A stretch of 64,000 bases of DNA. It comes from Aliivibrio sp. S3MY1 (GTDB lineage: Bacteria > Pseudomonadota > Gammaproteobacteria > Enterobacterales > Vibrionaceae). The DNA lies in contig NZ_JARACO010000001.1 of NCBI RefSeq assembly GCF_028765575.1, positions 354,988 to 418,987 on the forward strand, given 5' to 3'. Positions 10,001-18,015 of the stretch are shown in pieces. A program made the translations under genes and the position numbers. The notes under the pieces are model-generated. The model ran no database searches, was not told the origin of the DNA, and worked only from the letters and a program-made list of their open reading frames with translations. How positions within the stretch are numbered: position 1 is the first letter of the stretch; each line of letters begins with the position of its first letter.

Positions 10001-11417
10001 CGTTATCCACGCCAATGGTAAAGTCTTTGCTGCTGGTTGAGCCATCAGTCGAAGTAGCAACCACCGTGATGGTATGACTTGCCGCGGTTTCATGATCAAG
10101 ATTACCCGCCACCGTGACCACGCCTGTAACTGGGTCAATAACAAACAAGCCATTGGCATCATCGCTCAAGCTGTAGCTCACCGTGTCACCATCCGCGTCT
10201 GTCGCGGTCGCTGTAATGTTGACTACATCCCCGATGGCGGCATTTTCAGAGACGGTATTGTTGTCTGTGTCGCTATCGCTCACAGGCCCTACCGCTATCG
10301 TGTCTAATTCAAAACCCACTTTGTCTGACACTGGGCCTGTATTGCCCGCAGGATCCGTGATGTCTGCTACGTATTCGTAGTCGCCATCATTCTCTGGCGC
10401 CGATACCGTGATCTCCACTTTACCGCTCGTGATGTCTGTTTCTGTTAGCTTGTGCTCACCAACTACAGTGCCTGTGCCATCGCGCAGCTCAATTGTGTCG
10501 CCTTCCGCAACCCCGTTTGGCAAGGTAATCTCAATTTGGATACCATTCGCGGCGTCCTCCTCGTTGATCACTCCATTATCATCCACCTCACCAATAACAA
10601 GAATTGGGGCGTTTTGGTTGCTATCACCATCGGTTGGATCTGTACCCGGAGCCATCGTGTCTAATTCAAAACCGACTTTATCCGATATCGGTCCAGTATT
10701 ACCTTCAGGATCCGTAATGTCTGCCACGTATTCATAATCGCCATCATTCTCTGCTGTTGGTACGGTGATCTCCACCTTACCGTTAGTGATATCTGTTTCA
10801 GTTAGTCTATGCTCACCAACCACCTTCCCATCACTATCTCGCAGCTCAATAATGTCACCTTTCTCTGTCCCTGCAGGTAGCGTCACTTCAACTTGAATGC
10901 CATTTTCTGCGTTCTTTTCATTAATCACACCGCTTGCATCAATTTCAGCGATGGAAATACCTGGAGCGGTTTTAACTAGGCCATTGATTGGATCTGGAAT
11001 CAGAAGATCTCCAGTCTCTCTATACACCCTATATTGTTCCAATAATGTTAAACTTTGGAATTTTGATAAACCAATGGATTCTAGAGAAGATGTGTCAAAG
11101 TTAGTTTCAGCAACCGTGCTTTTTCCTATTCGTTCGATCTCAGTAGAAACCGTTAAGCTTGATCCACTGTTTTCACCCGCAGCAGGAGCTTCAGTAACTA
11201 AACTTGGATCTTCCCCATCAGAAATTGCATTTAAAATCGCATTAACATCATCACTTATTTCTGATAAATCAGTAACTTCCACTAAAAAGTTATCAGGGTC
11301 ATTTCCAATAACGATTTCACCAGACAAAAGCGGTTCGCCCGCATTTATCAGTTTTAAATTACCATTCTTATCAATTACAATATTTTGTTTAGTATTTTCT
11401 GATATTTTAGAAGCCAT
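4053..11417 (-). CDS. lapI: Giant type I-secreted RTX/cadherin-repeat adhesin (LapI-like)
   Basis: A protein of about 2,454 residues built as a LapA-type surface adhesin. Domains in order: an N-terminal retention module (first ~110 residues) with a PAAG sequence matching the [TAP]AA[GV] site cut by LapG; two Ig-like modules; ten 111-residue cadherin/VCBS-like repeats (DADGDTVSYSL...GLFVIDPVTGVVTV); another Ig-like module; a tandem-95-type domain (NSAPIAGND); a jelly-roll-like region near residues 1880-2050; RTX calcium repeats (GGSGNDILIGG); and a T1SS_VCA0849-type secretion signal. Neighbouring lapB/C/E and lapD/lapG supply export and release. The symbol follows the V. fischeri naming of the adhesin near lapG on chromosome II. 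I chose the ATG at 11417 (GGGA 9 nt upstream); an in-frame ATG at 11438 adds seven residues. Confidence 0.88.
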   Translation of the reverse strand: MASKISENTKQNIVIDKNGNLKLINAGEPLLSGEIVIGNDPDNFLVEVTDLSEISDDVNAILNAISDGEDPSLVTEAPAAGENSGSSLTVSTEIERIGKSTVAETNFDTSSLESIGLSKFQSLTLLEQYRVYRETGDLLIPDPINGLVKTAPGISIAEIDASGVINEKNAENGIQVEVTLPAGTEKGDIIELRDSDGKVVGEHRLTETDITNGKVEITVPTAENDGDYEYVADITDPEGNTGPISDKVGFELDTMAPGTDPTDGDSNQNAPILVIGEVDDNGVINEEDAANGIQIEITLPNGVAEGDTIELRDGTGTVVGEHKLTETDITSGKVEITVSAPENDGDYEYVADITDPAGNTGPVSDKVGFELDTIAVGPVSDSDTDNNTVSENAAIGDVVNITATATDADGDTVSYSLSDDANGLFVIDPVTGVVTVAGNLDHETAASHTITVVATSTDGSTSSKDFTIGVDNADGTITGQGDTDNAVGPVADTDSDANTISENAAIGDVVNITATATDADGDTVSYSLSDDANGLFVIDPVTGVVTVAGNLDHETAASHTITVVATSTDGSTSSKDFTIGVENADGTITGQGDTDNAVGPVSDSDTDNNSVSENAAIGDVVNITATATDADGDTVSYSLSDDANGLFVIDPVTGVVTVAGNLDHETAASHIITVVATSTDGSTSEKDFTIGVENADGTITGQGDTDNAVGPVADTDSDANTISENAAIGDVVNITATAIDADGDTVNYSLSDDANGLFVIDPVTGVVTVAGNLDHETAASHTITVVATSTDGSTSEKEFTIGVENADGTTTGQGDTDNAVGPVADTDSDANTISENAAIGDVVNITATAIDADGDAVSYSLSDDANGLFVIDPVTGVVTVAGNLDHETAASHTITVVATSTDGSTSEKDFTIGVENADGTTTGQGDTDNAVGPVADTDSDANTISENAAIGDVVNIIATATDADGDTVSYSLSDDANGLFVIDPVTGVVTVAGNLDHETAASHTITVVATSTDGSTSEKDFTIGVENADGTITGQGDTDNAVGPVSDSDTDNNTVSENAVIGDVVNITATAADADGDTVSYNLSDDANGLFVIDPVAGVVTVAGNLDHETAASHTITVVATSTDGSTSKKDFTIGVENADGTTTGQGDTDNAVGPVSDSDTDNNSVSENAAIGDVVNITATATDADGDTVSYSLSDDANGLFVIDPVTGVVTVAGNLDHETAASHTITVVATSTDGSTSSKDFTIGVDNADGTITGQGDTDNAVGPVADTDSDANTISENAAIGDVVNITATATDADGDTVSYSLSDDANGLFVIDPVTGVVTVAGNLDHETAASHTITVVATSTDGSTSSKDFTIGVDNADGTITGQGDTDNAVGPVSDSDTDNNTVSENAVIGDVVNITATATDADGDTVSYSLSDDANGLFVIDPVTGVVTVAGNLDHETAASHTITVVAISTDGSTSEKDFTIGVDDIDEIAPDAPAITNITDDSAASDNSIVTIHGTGEPGATIAIYIVDGDGKTQQGTALVQPDGTWVSDFSGLDEMVHYQVTVVQTDATGNTSEESDSIQYFNGDFINTDNLDDYALLGDGDDTLYLNNDDLNDRVVVDGGAGTDTAVLNSNLSECQISVNEHGEIVIIDKDGDENIFRDFEEFKFNDDHKTIEELLTPEVTIIDDKNNNGVLTKAELEGRVTATIVLPPAATAGMLLLITIDGQAEEYTLTQGDINAGSLTREADAPASGNKVNISAELSLGDDNFVGSDEVIYLENSAPIAGNDSFSAQEDKPFVISLQDLLGNDSDLDDDLLSLISITNPSSGSAIINSDGEIEFTPAPNFSGEVTFDYTISDGKGGSDTATVTINIDAVADTPNLTIATQSKTLLESSFEDQPEDDKKQFSSGVDGWTPIEGEDAIETWNSGSNMSEGGIVHGSDGKQFIELNSSSNFDSTKGIERDIDTQEDKLYTLTLDVAPRPGYGSEYNSFDIVVDGVVVGSWSGSSPKDQGLDWNSIQVSFYGSSTPQNIQLVSTGKHHNSGRGVLIDNLDIEEHNGVQAGNEGAQTHIILSDYIDANLNDTDGSEVLSYEIANLPVDAFVLVDGIYITPENGKVTLTADQLSTGKMVINSSYTGSFTLAVTAVATETLNGDTARSEPQFLELMIVESGTNTDPIDTSKVQGGDFADQITKGSVQSITPGVHGQTYIIDDANVINSGAGNDHVASGAGNDIIHLGDSHTAGYDETQSAYDIADEERALFATGSDASKLNDQDLESFISGYSPVAHIDAAHAGAGDDHVFGEGGIDLIYGAEGDDYLDGGSGDDVLRGGLGDDILTGGSGNDILIGGLGNDILTGGAGEDIFKWVDQGADTGTDTIKDFTVGEDLIDLTEIISGFDEEMNMTDLLGHIKVSESGDDLTLSITDDAGNAHEIIVEGAVDSFGLEDANFSNQSEILTKLLNDQMFKLDDIT
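6990..10300 (-). repeat. Ten tandem 333-bp repeats inside lapI
   Basis: The block starting ggaccgaccgcattatcgg recurs every 333 bp (7288, 7621, 7954, 8287, 8620, 8953, 9286, 9619, 9952), giving ten 111-residue units. Two versions of the linker occur: VSDSDTDNN (type A) and VADTDSDAN (type B), in N- to C-terminal order A B A B B B A A B A. The block is visibly more GC-rich than the flanking parts of the same gene. Near-identity of units implies ongoing recombination or gene conversion. Confidence 0.95.
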
Positions 11418-11958
11418 GACGTTAATTCCCAAATCCATTTACCAATAGCACCACTTTGCAATGCAGACATTAACCTTATCAATGTTAATTACCACATAAT
11501 TAACATTATAGCTACATGCAAGCATTGTTAATAAATGACGGAATATCGAATATATGTTCTTAAAAATCGTTTTAATTTCTAAAAATACTAGATACGTCAC
11601 AAAACGTGATATTAATTCCATAAAACAGGCATCAAAAAAAAACAAATAAATACAGATATTGAAACAAATTATAACATTTACCTTTATACTGTCTTAACTT
11701 TGAGACTTTTTATCCTAATTTATATTGCGAATTTCAAAACCCCATCAAATAAACGGCTTTTAAAATGTCAGAGGCTATTAAGTTAATCAGATTTAACGAT
11801 TTGATTTTTGCTTTTTAATTAAACATGACATAGCATTTATTTAATAAACATAAAACAAAGCACATACATTGGTTTAACGCTAAAGTATTACCTATATTAA
11901 TCCTATACGTTTTAACCGTCACGTTCAGTAACAAGATACGATGATTAGGAGAAGCACT
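11418..11958. other. AT-rich intergenic region between divergent lapI and lapE
   Basis: About 540 bases without a credible gene. It must hold the divergent promoters for the adhesin and the outer-membrane channel. I see no c-di-GMP riboswitch sequence and no clear -35/-10 pair. A short dyad around 11592-11610 (acgt...acgt) is the only symmetric element noted. Confidence 0.6.
11947..11951 (+). promoter_or_regulatory. Shine-Dalgarno AGGAG that points to a TTG start for lapE
   Basis: AGGAG ends seven bases before an in-frame TTG at 11959. The in-frame ATG at 11941 has no ribosome-binding site, and its reading would place AGGAG inside the coding region. Confidence 0.6.
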
Positions 11959-13281
11959 TTGAAATGGATAAAACTTGCAACCAATAGTTTGCTTGTTTTG
12001 AGCGTATCTACTCAAGCTCAAACGTTAGAGCAAGCAATACATCAAACAATAACAACAAACCCAGAAGTTAAAAAAGCATACAATTCTTATTTAAGCTTTG
12101 TTGCTGATAATGAGAGTGTCTCAGGTAATTACTTGCCGTCAATTGATTTAGATGCAGGTATTGGATTCGAAAGTATTAATCCATCAGATAGTACTTCAAC
12201 ACCTTCAACAGACATGACCCGAAAAGATGCGACCTTATCGCTAACTCAATTAATTTGGGATGGTTCTAATACAATTAACGATATGGACCGAACAGAAGCA
12301 GAGTCAGAATCAGCTCGCTTGCAGCTTATCTCTTTAGCTGAAAATAAAGCGCTTGATGTTTCACAAGTCTATCTAGACGCGGTAAAAGCGACAGAAATAC
12401 TAACGCTCTCAGAAAGTAACCTCGCTATTCATAAGAAAATCTACAAAGACATTAAGAAGAGGGCGAACTCTGGTGTAGGTTCAACTGCTGATGTATCTCA
12501 AGTAGAAGCACGTATTGCTAGAGCGCACGGTAATTTACTTGCTGCTCAAAATAACTTATTTGATACACATACAGTCTTCATGCAAATTGTAGGCTCTCCT
12601 CCTCAGAGCCTTATTTATCCACGAGCAGACTCAAGAACATTACCACTAAGTATGCAAGAAGGTATTGAACGCGCTTACGAACACCATCCAGTAATCTTAA
12701 CGGCTCAATCAGATATTAAAGCGGCTAAATTTCAATATGCTCAATCAAAAAGTACAAATTATCCAACTTTCTCAATTGAAGCGGCTCAAACATGGCGCGA
12801 TGATGCTGGCGGTATAGAAGGTAGTAGTGATGAATTTTCTGCCATGGTCAGAATGCGTTACAACTTATATAACGGTGGTAGTGACAGTGCACTGTCAGAT
12901 AAAAGTGCTTATCAATTAAATATGGCAAAAGATCTTCGTGACAGTGCTTATCGTAATGTTGAAGAAGGATTTCGACTTTCTTGGAGTGCTTTAGATTTGA
13001 CTCTACAACAAAAAGAATTTCTAGCCGATCATGTTGATGCTGCTTCAGACACTGTTATTGCGTACGAGAAACAATATCGTATAGGAAAGCGAACGCTACT
13101 GGATTTATTGAATACTGAAAATGAATTGTTTGAAGCGCGTAAATCCTATTTAGACGCTCACTATGCAGAACAGTTTGCAAAATTCAGAGTATTACATGCC
13201 ACTGGAACACTGTTACCTTCATTGTTAATAGATACACCAAAAGAGTGGGATTCGAAAAAAACTGAAGAAGAGGATAAATAA
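11959..13281 (+). CDS. lapE: TolC-family outer-membrane channel for adhesin export (LapE)
   Basis: About 440 residues. A signal peptide (WIKLATNSLLVLSVSTQAQ) leads into the paired OEP repeats of a TolC/AggA-type channel (LEQAIHQTITTNPEVKKAYN, then GIERAYEHHPVILTAQSDIKAA), with a conserved RMRYNLYNGGSD strand and RIGKRTLLDLLNTENELFEAR helix. TolC-type trimers bridge the periplasm to the outer membrane in type I secretion. Its place next to lapI and opposite the lapB/lapC operon makes it the likely exit duct for LapI. The TTG start is chosen because of a well-placed AGGAG; starting at ATG 11941 would add six residues. It is followed two bases later by an OmpA-like lipoprotein gene. Confidence 0.85.
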   Translation: MKWIKLATNSLLVLSVSTQAQTLEQAIHQTITTNPEVKKAYNSYLSFVADNESVSGNYLPSIDLDAGIGFESINPSDSTSTPSTDMTRKDATLSLTQLIWDGSNTINDMDRTEAESESARLQLISLAENKALDVSQVYLDAVKATEILTLSESNLAIHKKIYKDIKKRANSGVGSTADVSQVEARIARAHGNLLAAQNNLFDTHTVFMQIVGSPPQSLIYPRADSRTLPLSMQEGIERAYEHHPVILTAQSDIKAAKFQYAQSKSTNYPTFSIEAAQTWRDDAGGIEGSSDEFSAMVRMRYNLYNGGSDSALSDKSAYQLNMAKDLRDSAYRNVEEGFRLSWSALDLTLQQKEFLADHVDAASDTVIAYEKQYRIGKRTLLDLLNTENELFEARKSYLDAHYAEQFAKFRVLHATGTLLPSLLIDTPKEWDSKKTEEEDK

Positions 13282-13283
13282 GA

Positions 13284-13889
13284 ATGAAAATAGTAATTTA
13301 CCCTGCACTTATTGCTTCTCTCTTTCTGACTGGTTGTGTCTCTGGTGATAAAGACTACATTGAGACTCCTAAGTCAGATCAGATTGCCGATCTAAGGGAT
13401 GATGACTATGATGGAGTCATTAATGCTCGAGATATTTGCCCGGGAACACCACGTGGTGCAGAAATTGATAATGATGGCTGTGCTAACTATGTAGAGCACT
13501 CAGATCAAAAAGATCTTAAGATCCTTTTTGCTAATAATTCATCAGAGATCTCTCCGATCTTTAAAACAGAAATCAGAACAATGGCTGATTTTCTTACCGA
13601 ATACTCAGAAACCTCCATTCAACTTCAAGGCTTTGCAAGTAAGCAAGGTAACGCTGAATATAATATCCATCTTTCAAAATTGCGTGCTGCTGCAGTTCGT
13701 GTCGCTCTAATTGAATATGGTGTTGATGCCGATAGAATTGAAACCATTGGCTTTGGAGATACATTATTAACCGCTGAAGGTGATTCTGCAGTAAGTCATG
13801 CATTAAACCGTCGTGTCGTGGCAACGGTTGTAGGCTTTAAAGGTGATGTTGTAAACGAATGGAATATATTTACACGTAAAAAGAAATAA
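13284..13889 (+). CDS. OmpA-family lipoprotein co-transcribed with lapE
   Basis: 201 residues. The signal peptide ends in a lipobox (LTGC, Cys18), so the protein is probably a lipoprotein, likely of the outer membrane. Residues ~40-70 hold a thrombospondin type-3-like calcium motif (DDDYDGVINARDICPGTP). Residues ~80-190 form an OmpA/MotB peptidoglycan-binding domain (ILFANNSSEI...LQGFASKQG...NRRVVATVV). It begins two bases after the lapE stop and ends at a terminator, so the two form an operon. It may anchor or position the secretion channel at the cell wall, which is an inference from context. Confidence 0.85.
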   Translation: MKIVIYPALIASLFLTGCVSGDKDYIETPKSDQIADLRDDDYDGVINARDICPGTPRGAEIDNDGCANYVEHSDQKDLKILFANNSSEISPIFKTEIRTMADFLTEYSETSIQLQGFASKQGNAEYNIHLSKLRAAAVRVALIEYGVDADRIETIGFGDTLLTAEGDSAVSHALNRRVVATVVGFKGDVVNEWNIFTRKKK

Positions 13890-13920
13890 CCTCTCTTAAC
13901 TTTACTAAATCGAGTTAATA

Positions 13921-13949
13921 AAAAAGGCAGTGAATTATCACTGCCTTTA
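13921..13949. terminator. Bidirectional terminator between the lapE operon and lapB
   Basis: A perfect 11-bp stem (aaagg­cagtga type; 13923-13933 with 13938-13948) around an ATTA loop lies between convergent genes, with A- and T-rich flanks. Confidence 0.8.
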
Positions 13950-13969
13950 TGGTTTTCCAAGAGAAAATA

Positions 13970-16084
13970 CTAACTCGCAGCTTTTACTTTTCCTGTTTTC
14001 AACTCATTAAGCACCTGATTTTTAGGCCCATCAGCAATGATATGCCCTTTTTCCATCACTATAATTCTATCTACAACTTCTAACATAGATGATTTATGAG
14101 TAATTAATATTAAGGTCTCTGATGGCTTTAAATGTGATAGCTGATTCTTAAATAACAGCTCAGATCGGTTATCCATACTACTGGTTGGCTCATCCATTAG
14201 TAATACGGGTGGACGACCAATTAAAGCTCGAGCAATAGCTACTGACTGGCGCTGACCACCTGATAATAATAAGCCTCCCTCACCAACTTGACGCTCTAAG
14301 CCCGCAGGATCTTGTTGAGTAAATGCAGTAACACCAGCACGATTTGCAGCATCCATCATTTCGGCATCATCAGATAATTCTCGCCCTAAAATGATATTCT
14401 CTCTGATTGAACCATAAAACAACGTAATATCTTGCGGTACACAGCCTATATTACGTCGTACGTCGACATGATGAAGTTGGGAGATGTTGGTATCATCTAT
14501 ACGAACAGAACCTTCTGTCGCTTGATACAAGCCCATAATTAGCCTTTCTAAGGTTGTTTTACCTGAACCAATTCGACCAATGATCGCTACCTTTTCTCCA
14601 GGATTAATGGTAAGACTAATATCTCGAACCGCAGATACTTGAGATTCCGGGTAATTAAAACTCACTTTATCTAATTCAATTTTCCCTTGAAGAATTGGAC
14701 GATGGATATAGCGCTTATCTTCCTCTTGCTCATCAGGCATTGCCATTAATTGCTCAATGATAGTCATCGATGACTTAGCTTGATTATAACGTGTCGATAA
14801 TAAAGATATTTGAACAAGAGGGCCAATAGCTTTACCACTCAGCATAGTTGATGCAATCAATGCCCCCATAGTCAGATCACCATTAGCAATAAGATAAACA
14901 CCAACAATGATCATTCCAATATTAACAGCTTGTTGTACAAAGCCCGCCATATTCTGAATTGAATCTGTAATACGACGGCTTTTGATACTCCAATTCGAAA
15001 TATGAGTAACGGCCTCTTCCCACTTATATTGAAATTTACTTTGGGCATTGAAGATTTTTAATGTTTCCAAACCAACTAAGCTCTCAATTAAATTGGCATA
15101 TTTTTGAGAAGCAAGTCGAGATCCTTCCTCAATTGTTTTCTTTAGTGGCCCTTGAATTATCGCCGCATGAATTAATAATAATAAAATCCCCACAATTGGT
15201 ACTAAAACAATTGGCCCTGCAATTAAATAAATCACGAACAAAAAAAGGAAAGCAAATGGTAAATCAATAAGAGAAGCGATAGTTGCTGATGTAAAGAATT
15301 CTCGGATCGATTCAAACTCTTGTAGGTGTCGAGCAAAGGCGCCAACCGAAGGGGGACGAGCCTCCATTCGAATCCCCAATATTTTCTGAAATAGTTTGGA
15401 AGATATCAATACATCCGACTTTTTCCCTGCAATATCAATAAAATAGCCTCGAACGTATTTAAGAATGAAATCAAAAATAAAAACAACAAAAATACCAGAA
15501 GCTAATACCCATAAAGACTCAAACGCAAGGTTAGGCACAACTTTGTCATAAACAAGACGAGTAAACATGGGTGTTGCAATAGCAAATATATTAATCAAGA
15601 TAGATGCAATAAATACATCACGATAAATATGTTTAGATTCTAATAGAGTACTCCAGAACCAGTGACCTTCACGTTTCTTTAGTATCTCAGGGGAGCGTTC
15701 ATCGTATCTAAATTGCTTTTTAAGTAAAAAATACCGCCCGATATATTGTGATTCTAACTCTTCAATTGAGATAGAAATCGGCAACATATCTGAACTCTCA
15801 GTAATGATTTCAGCCTGCTTATTTTCTGCATCAAAGCCAATTAATACACACGACTCACCTCCCTTAAGTAGCAGAACAACAGGTAAAACTAAGCGTGGAA
15901 TACTCAATAAAGATGCTTGGTTTTCCTTTGCTACTAATCCTGCACGCTCAGCAGCACGAGAAAACAAATAAGGGGTTAATTTACCATCTTGTAAGGGTAA
16001 CCCATTAATAAGCGCCTCAGGTGAGTTTAGCTGCCCATAATAGCGTCCTACGTAACATAAGGAGTGTAATAATGAATCTTTCAT
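13970..16084 (-). CDS. lapB: Type I secretion ABC transporter LapB
   Basis: 704 residues with the three-part layout of RTX exporters. An N-terminal C39-peptidase-like domain (residues ~1-125) lacks the usual Cys-containing catalytic motif. Then come six membrane segments (~160-430) and an ABC ATPase with Walker A GRIGSGKTT, signature LSGGQRQ, Walker B VLLMDEP and H-loop LITHKSS. The degenerate peptidase-like domain is characteristic of transporters that export unprocessed RTX proteins. It starts one base after the lapD stop, with a Shine-Dalgarno (GGGGCAA) overlapping the end of lapD. It is therefore the last gene of lapC-lapG-lapD-lapB, and its probable substrate is LapI. Confidence 0.9.
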   Translation of the reverse strand: MKDSLLHSLCYVGRYYGQLNSPEALINGLPLQDGKLTPYLFSRAAERAGLVAKENQASLLSIPRLVLPVVLLLKGGESCVLIGFDAENKQAEIITESSDMLPISISIEELESQYIGRYFLLKKQFRYDERSPEILKKREGHWFWSTLLESKHIYRDVFIASILINIFAIATPMFTRLVYDKVVPNLAFESLWVLASGIFVVFIFDFILKYVRGYFIDIAGKKSDVLISSKLFQKILGIRMEARPPSVGAFARHLQEFESIREFFTSATIASLIDLPFAFLFLFVIYLIAGPIVLVPIVGILLLLIHAAIIQGPLKKTIEEGSRLASQKYANLIESLVGLETLKIFNAQSKFQYKWEEAVTHISNWSIKSRRITDSIQNMAGFVQQAVNIGMIIVGVYLIANGDLTMGALIASTMLSGKAIGPLVQISLLSTRYNQAKSSMTIIEQLMAMPDEQEEDKRYIHRPILQGKIELDKVSFNYPESQVSAVRDISLTINPGEKVAIIGRIGSGKTTLERLIMGLYQATEGSVRIDDTNISQLHHVDVRRNIGCVPQDITLFYGSIRENIILGRELSDDAEMMDAANRAGVTAFTQQDPAGLERQVGEGGLLLSGGQRQSVAIARALIGRPPVLLMDEPTSSMDNRSELLFKNQLSHLKPSETLILITHKSSMLEVVDRIIVMEKGHIIADGPKNQVLNELKTGKVKAAS

Positions 16085-16085
16085 A

Positions 16086-18011
16086 TTATTGCCCCTTCAC
16101 TTTTTCATTAACAAAAAAGCCTTGAAAAACATCAATATTATGTTCAGCTAATAACTCTAACTGCTGTTTGTTTTCTACTCGTGAGGCAATGGTAATGATC
16201 CCTAAATTTTGTGCTGTCCTTGAAATCGATGCCAAAATATAACGTTGTTTTTCATTATCTAACTGATGAGTAAATAAATAGTCAAGCTTCACATATTTTG
16301 GCCTAAATAACTTAATGTACTTAAGAGATTCAAAATTACGTCCAAAATTATCAACACCAAACTCTGCACCATAAAAACGGATCACATTACATAATAACGC
16401 GGTCTGATCCCCATTCTCAATAAACGATGATTCTTGAATTTCAAAATGAAATAATGACGCAATAGACATATTTTTTTTAAGTAAATTAGTTAGCCAAAGG
16501 ACAAAGCTAGGATTTTCGACACTAGTATTGGCTAAGTTAATTGCAACCGGTTGAGTTATTTCTTTAGCAAGAATACGTTCAACCATTGTGCGTATAACAA
16601 ATTGATCAAATAAGGTCGTTTCATTCAATTGCTCAAGTGCAAATAGATACTGATTGGCAGAATATCGTTGATTATCTTTTTCAATTGCAGAAAAAACTTC
16701 CTGATGGAAAATACTTCCTTCTTGAGTTGTGGCTAGCTGTAATGTGAAATCAAATAAATGCTCATTAATCGCCTCATCAACAAACTGTTTCCATTGCTGT
16801 TTACCCATTAATTCATGATCACTTTCATCAGCAATATAGCCAAATAATAGTTCTGGCGTAGAATGAGCTTGAGCTAACGCATTATCAGCAAGTGAGAGGA
16901 TCTCTGTTGATGTTTTCCTTGATTCATTAAATATAACCCCTAAGTCCGCATCAATAGGAGCGGTTGCTGTTGGATCGCCTTTGATATCTTGCGTATAAGC
17001 GATGATGTTTTCAGCCGTTACTTTTAATTCGCCTTCTTCAATACTTGGAAAGATAAAACCAAATTCATAAGTATTTATTCGTGTCATAATGACATTCGAT
17101 GAAGGTAGTGTCGCTTTTAATAAATCAGATAATTCTTTAACTTTCCTATCACCAGCTTCATACCCCTCTTCCTCATAGACTTTATTTATAAAGTTAACAC
17201 GAAATAATGCAATACCGCCTTTTGAAGATTCAGATAACCATGTATTTAATTGCGCCATAAAAAATGCTCGATTACCTAATCCTGATATTGGATCAAGGTA
17301 TACTTTATCTCTTAGCCTCTCTGCTTCTTTTGCTTGTGATTGGAAGCTTTGTGCTATCTGTAATGACATCGCATTAATACCATTAATTACCGCTTCTAAA
17401 TCTTTAGTTTTTGGTTTAGCTAATTCATTACTAAAATTATTTTCTGCTACTTCTTTCATTTTAATTATAATCAACTGCAAAGGTGCTAATGCACGCTTCA
17501 CTACAAACGAAATAATAATAATTCCCAGAATAATGACGATGGAAAAAGTAAATGCTAACTCGGTTAGTGCCTTCCAAAGTTGTTGATACGCATAACCAGG
17601 GTGAGTCACAATTTCGACTTCAGCCAGTTGTAACCAACCACTGGTAATAATCCGGTTTTCAGAAATAGTTCTGAATAAATTAAAATCTAAAAACCATTTA
17701 GGTACAGAGTTTACCGTTAATGGATAAACACGAACAATTTCATCATTAGTATTAAACAACGTTAACCGCACTGCAGAATAGTAACTACCATCAAATAGAG
17801 CATTAATTACAGACTCCGCCGCAATCTTATCTTCATTTTCTAAATAAGGCGCAAGAGCAAGTCCTACCGTATTGATTGTATTATTCACTTCTGAACGCTG
17901 TTGATTTTCTAGAAAGGTTTGTGTGGTTCGAAATTCAATGGCAAAGACAGAGATCATCAACAGTAAAAAGACGGCTGTCATCCATGAAACTAGCTGTTTA
18001 TATAATGTCAT
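16086..18011 (-). CDS. lapD: c-di-GMP receptor LapD (degenerate GGDEF-EAL)
   Basis: About 641 residues in the inner membrane. It has an N-terminal membrane helix, a LapD/MoxY-type periplasmic domain (~25-150), a second helix (~155-175), HAMP, GGDEF and EAL domains. Both catalytic motifs are degraded: INTYEF replaces GGDEF and EVF replaces EAL, and DNFG replaces DDFG. The protein should therefore bind rather than make or cut c-di-GMP. In the Pseudomonas model, c-di-GMP-bound LapD sequesters the protease LapG. The start MTLYKQL (18011) aligns with LapD proteins; an in-frame ATG at 18026 would overlap lapG by 11 bases and lacks a ribosome-binding site. Confidence 0.9.
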   Translation of the reverse strand: MTLYKQLVSWMTAVFLLLMISVFAIEFRTTQTFLENQQRSEVNNTINTVGLALAPYLENEDKIAAESVINALFDGSYYSAVRLTLFNTNDEIVRVYPLTVNSVPKWFLDFNLFRTISENRIITSGWLQLAEVEIVTHPGYAYQQLWKALTELAFTFSIVIILGIIIISFVVKRALAPLQLIIIKMKEVAENNFSNELAKPKTKDLEAVINGINAMSLQIAQSFQSQAKEAERLRDKVYLDPISGLGNRAFFMAQLNTWLSESSKGGIALFRVNFINKVYEEEGYEAGDRKVKELSDLLKATLPSSNVIMTRINTYEFGFIFPSIEEGELKVTAENIIAYTQDIKGDPTATAPIDADLGVIFNESRKTSTEILSLADNALAQAHSTPELLFGYIADESDHELMGKQQWKQFVDEAINEHLFDFTLQLATTQEGSIFHQEVFSAIEKDNQRYSANQYLFALEQLNETTLFDQFVIRTMVERILAKEITQPVAINLANTSVENPSFVLWLTNLLKKNMSIASLFHFEIQESSFIENGDQTALLCNVIRFYGAEFGVDNFGRNFESLKYIKLFRPKYVKLDYLFTHQLDNEKQRYILASISRTAQNLGIITIASRVENKQQLELLAEHNIDVFQGFFVNEKVKGQ

Positions 18012-18015
18012 ATCA

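Noticed and set aside
6990..10300. Tandem repeats as a CRISPR array
   Set aside because: Units are 333 bp, contiguous and coding, with no short repeat-spacer pattern.
7077..10737. Several 60-110-codon plus-strand frames inside lapI
   Set aside because: They repeat with the 333-bp period and are antisense shadows of the repeats, with no ribosome-binding sites of their own.
11418..11958. A c-di-GMP riboswitch ahead of the lap genes
   Set aside because: I looked for the GEMM conserved core and found none on either strand.
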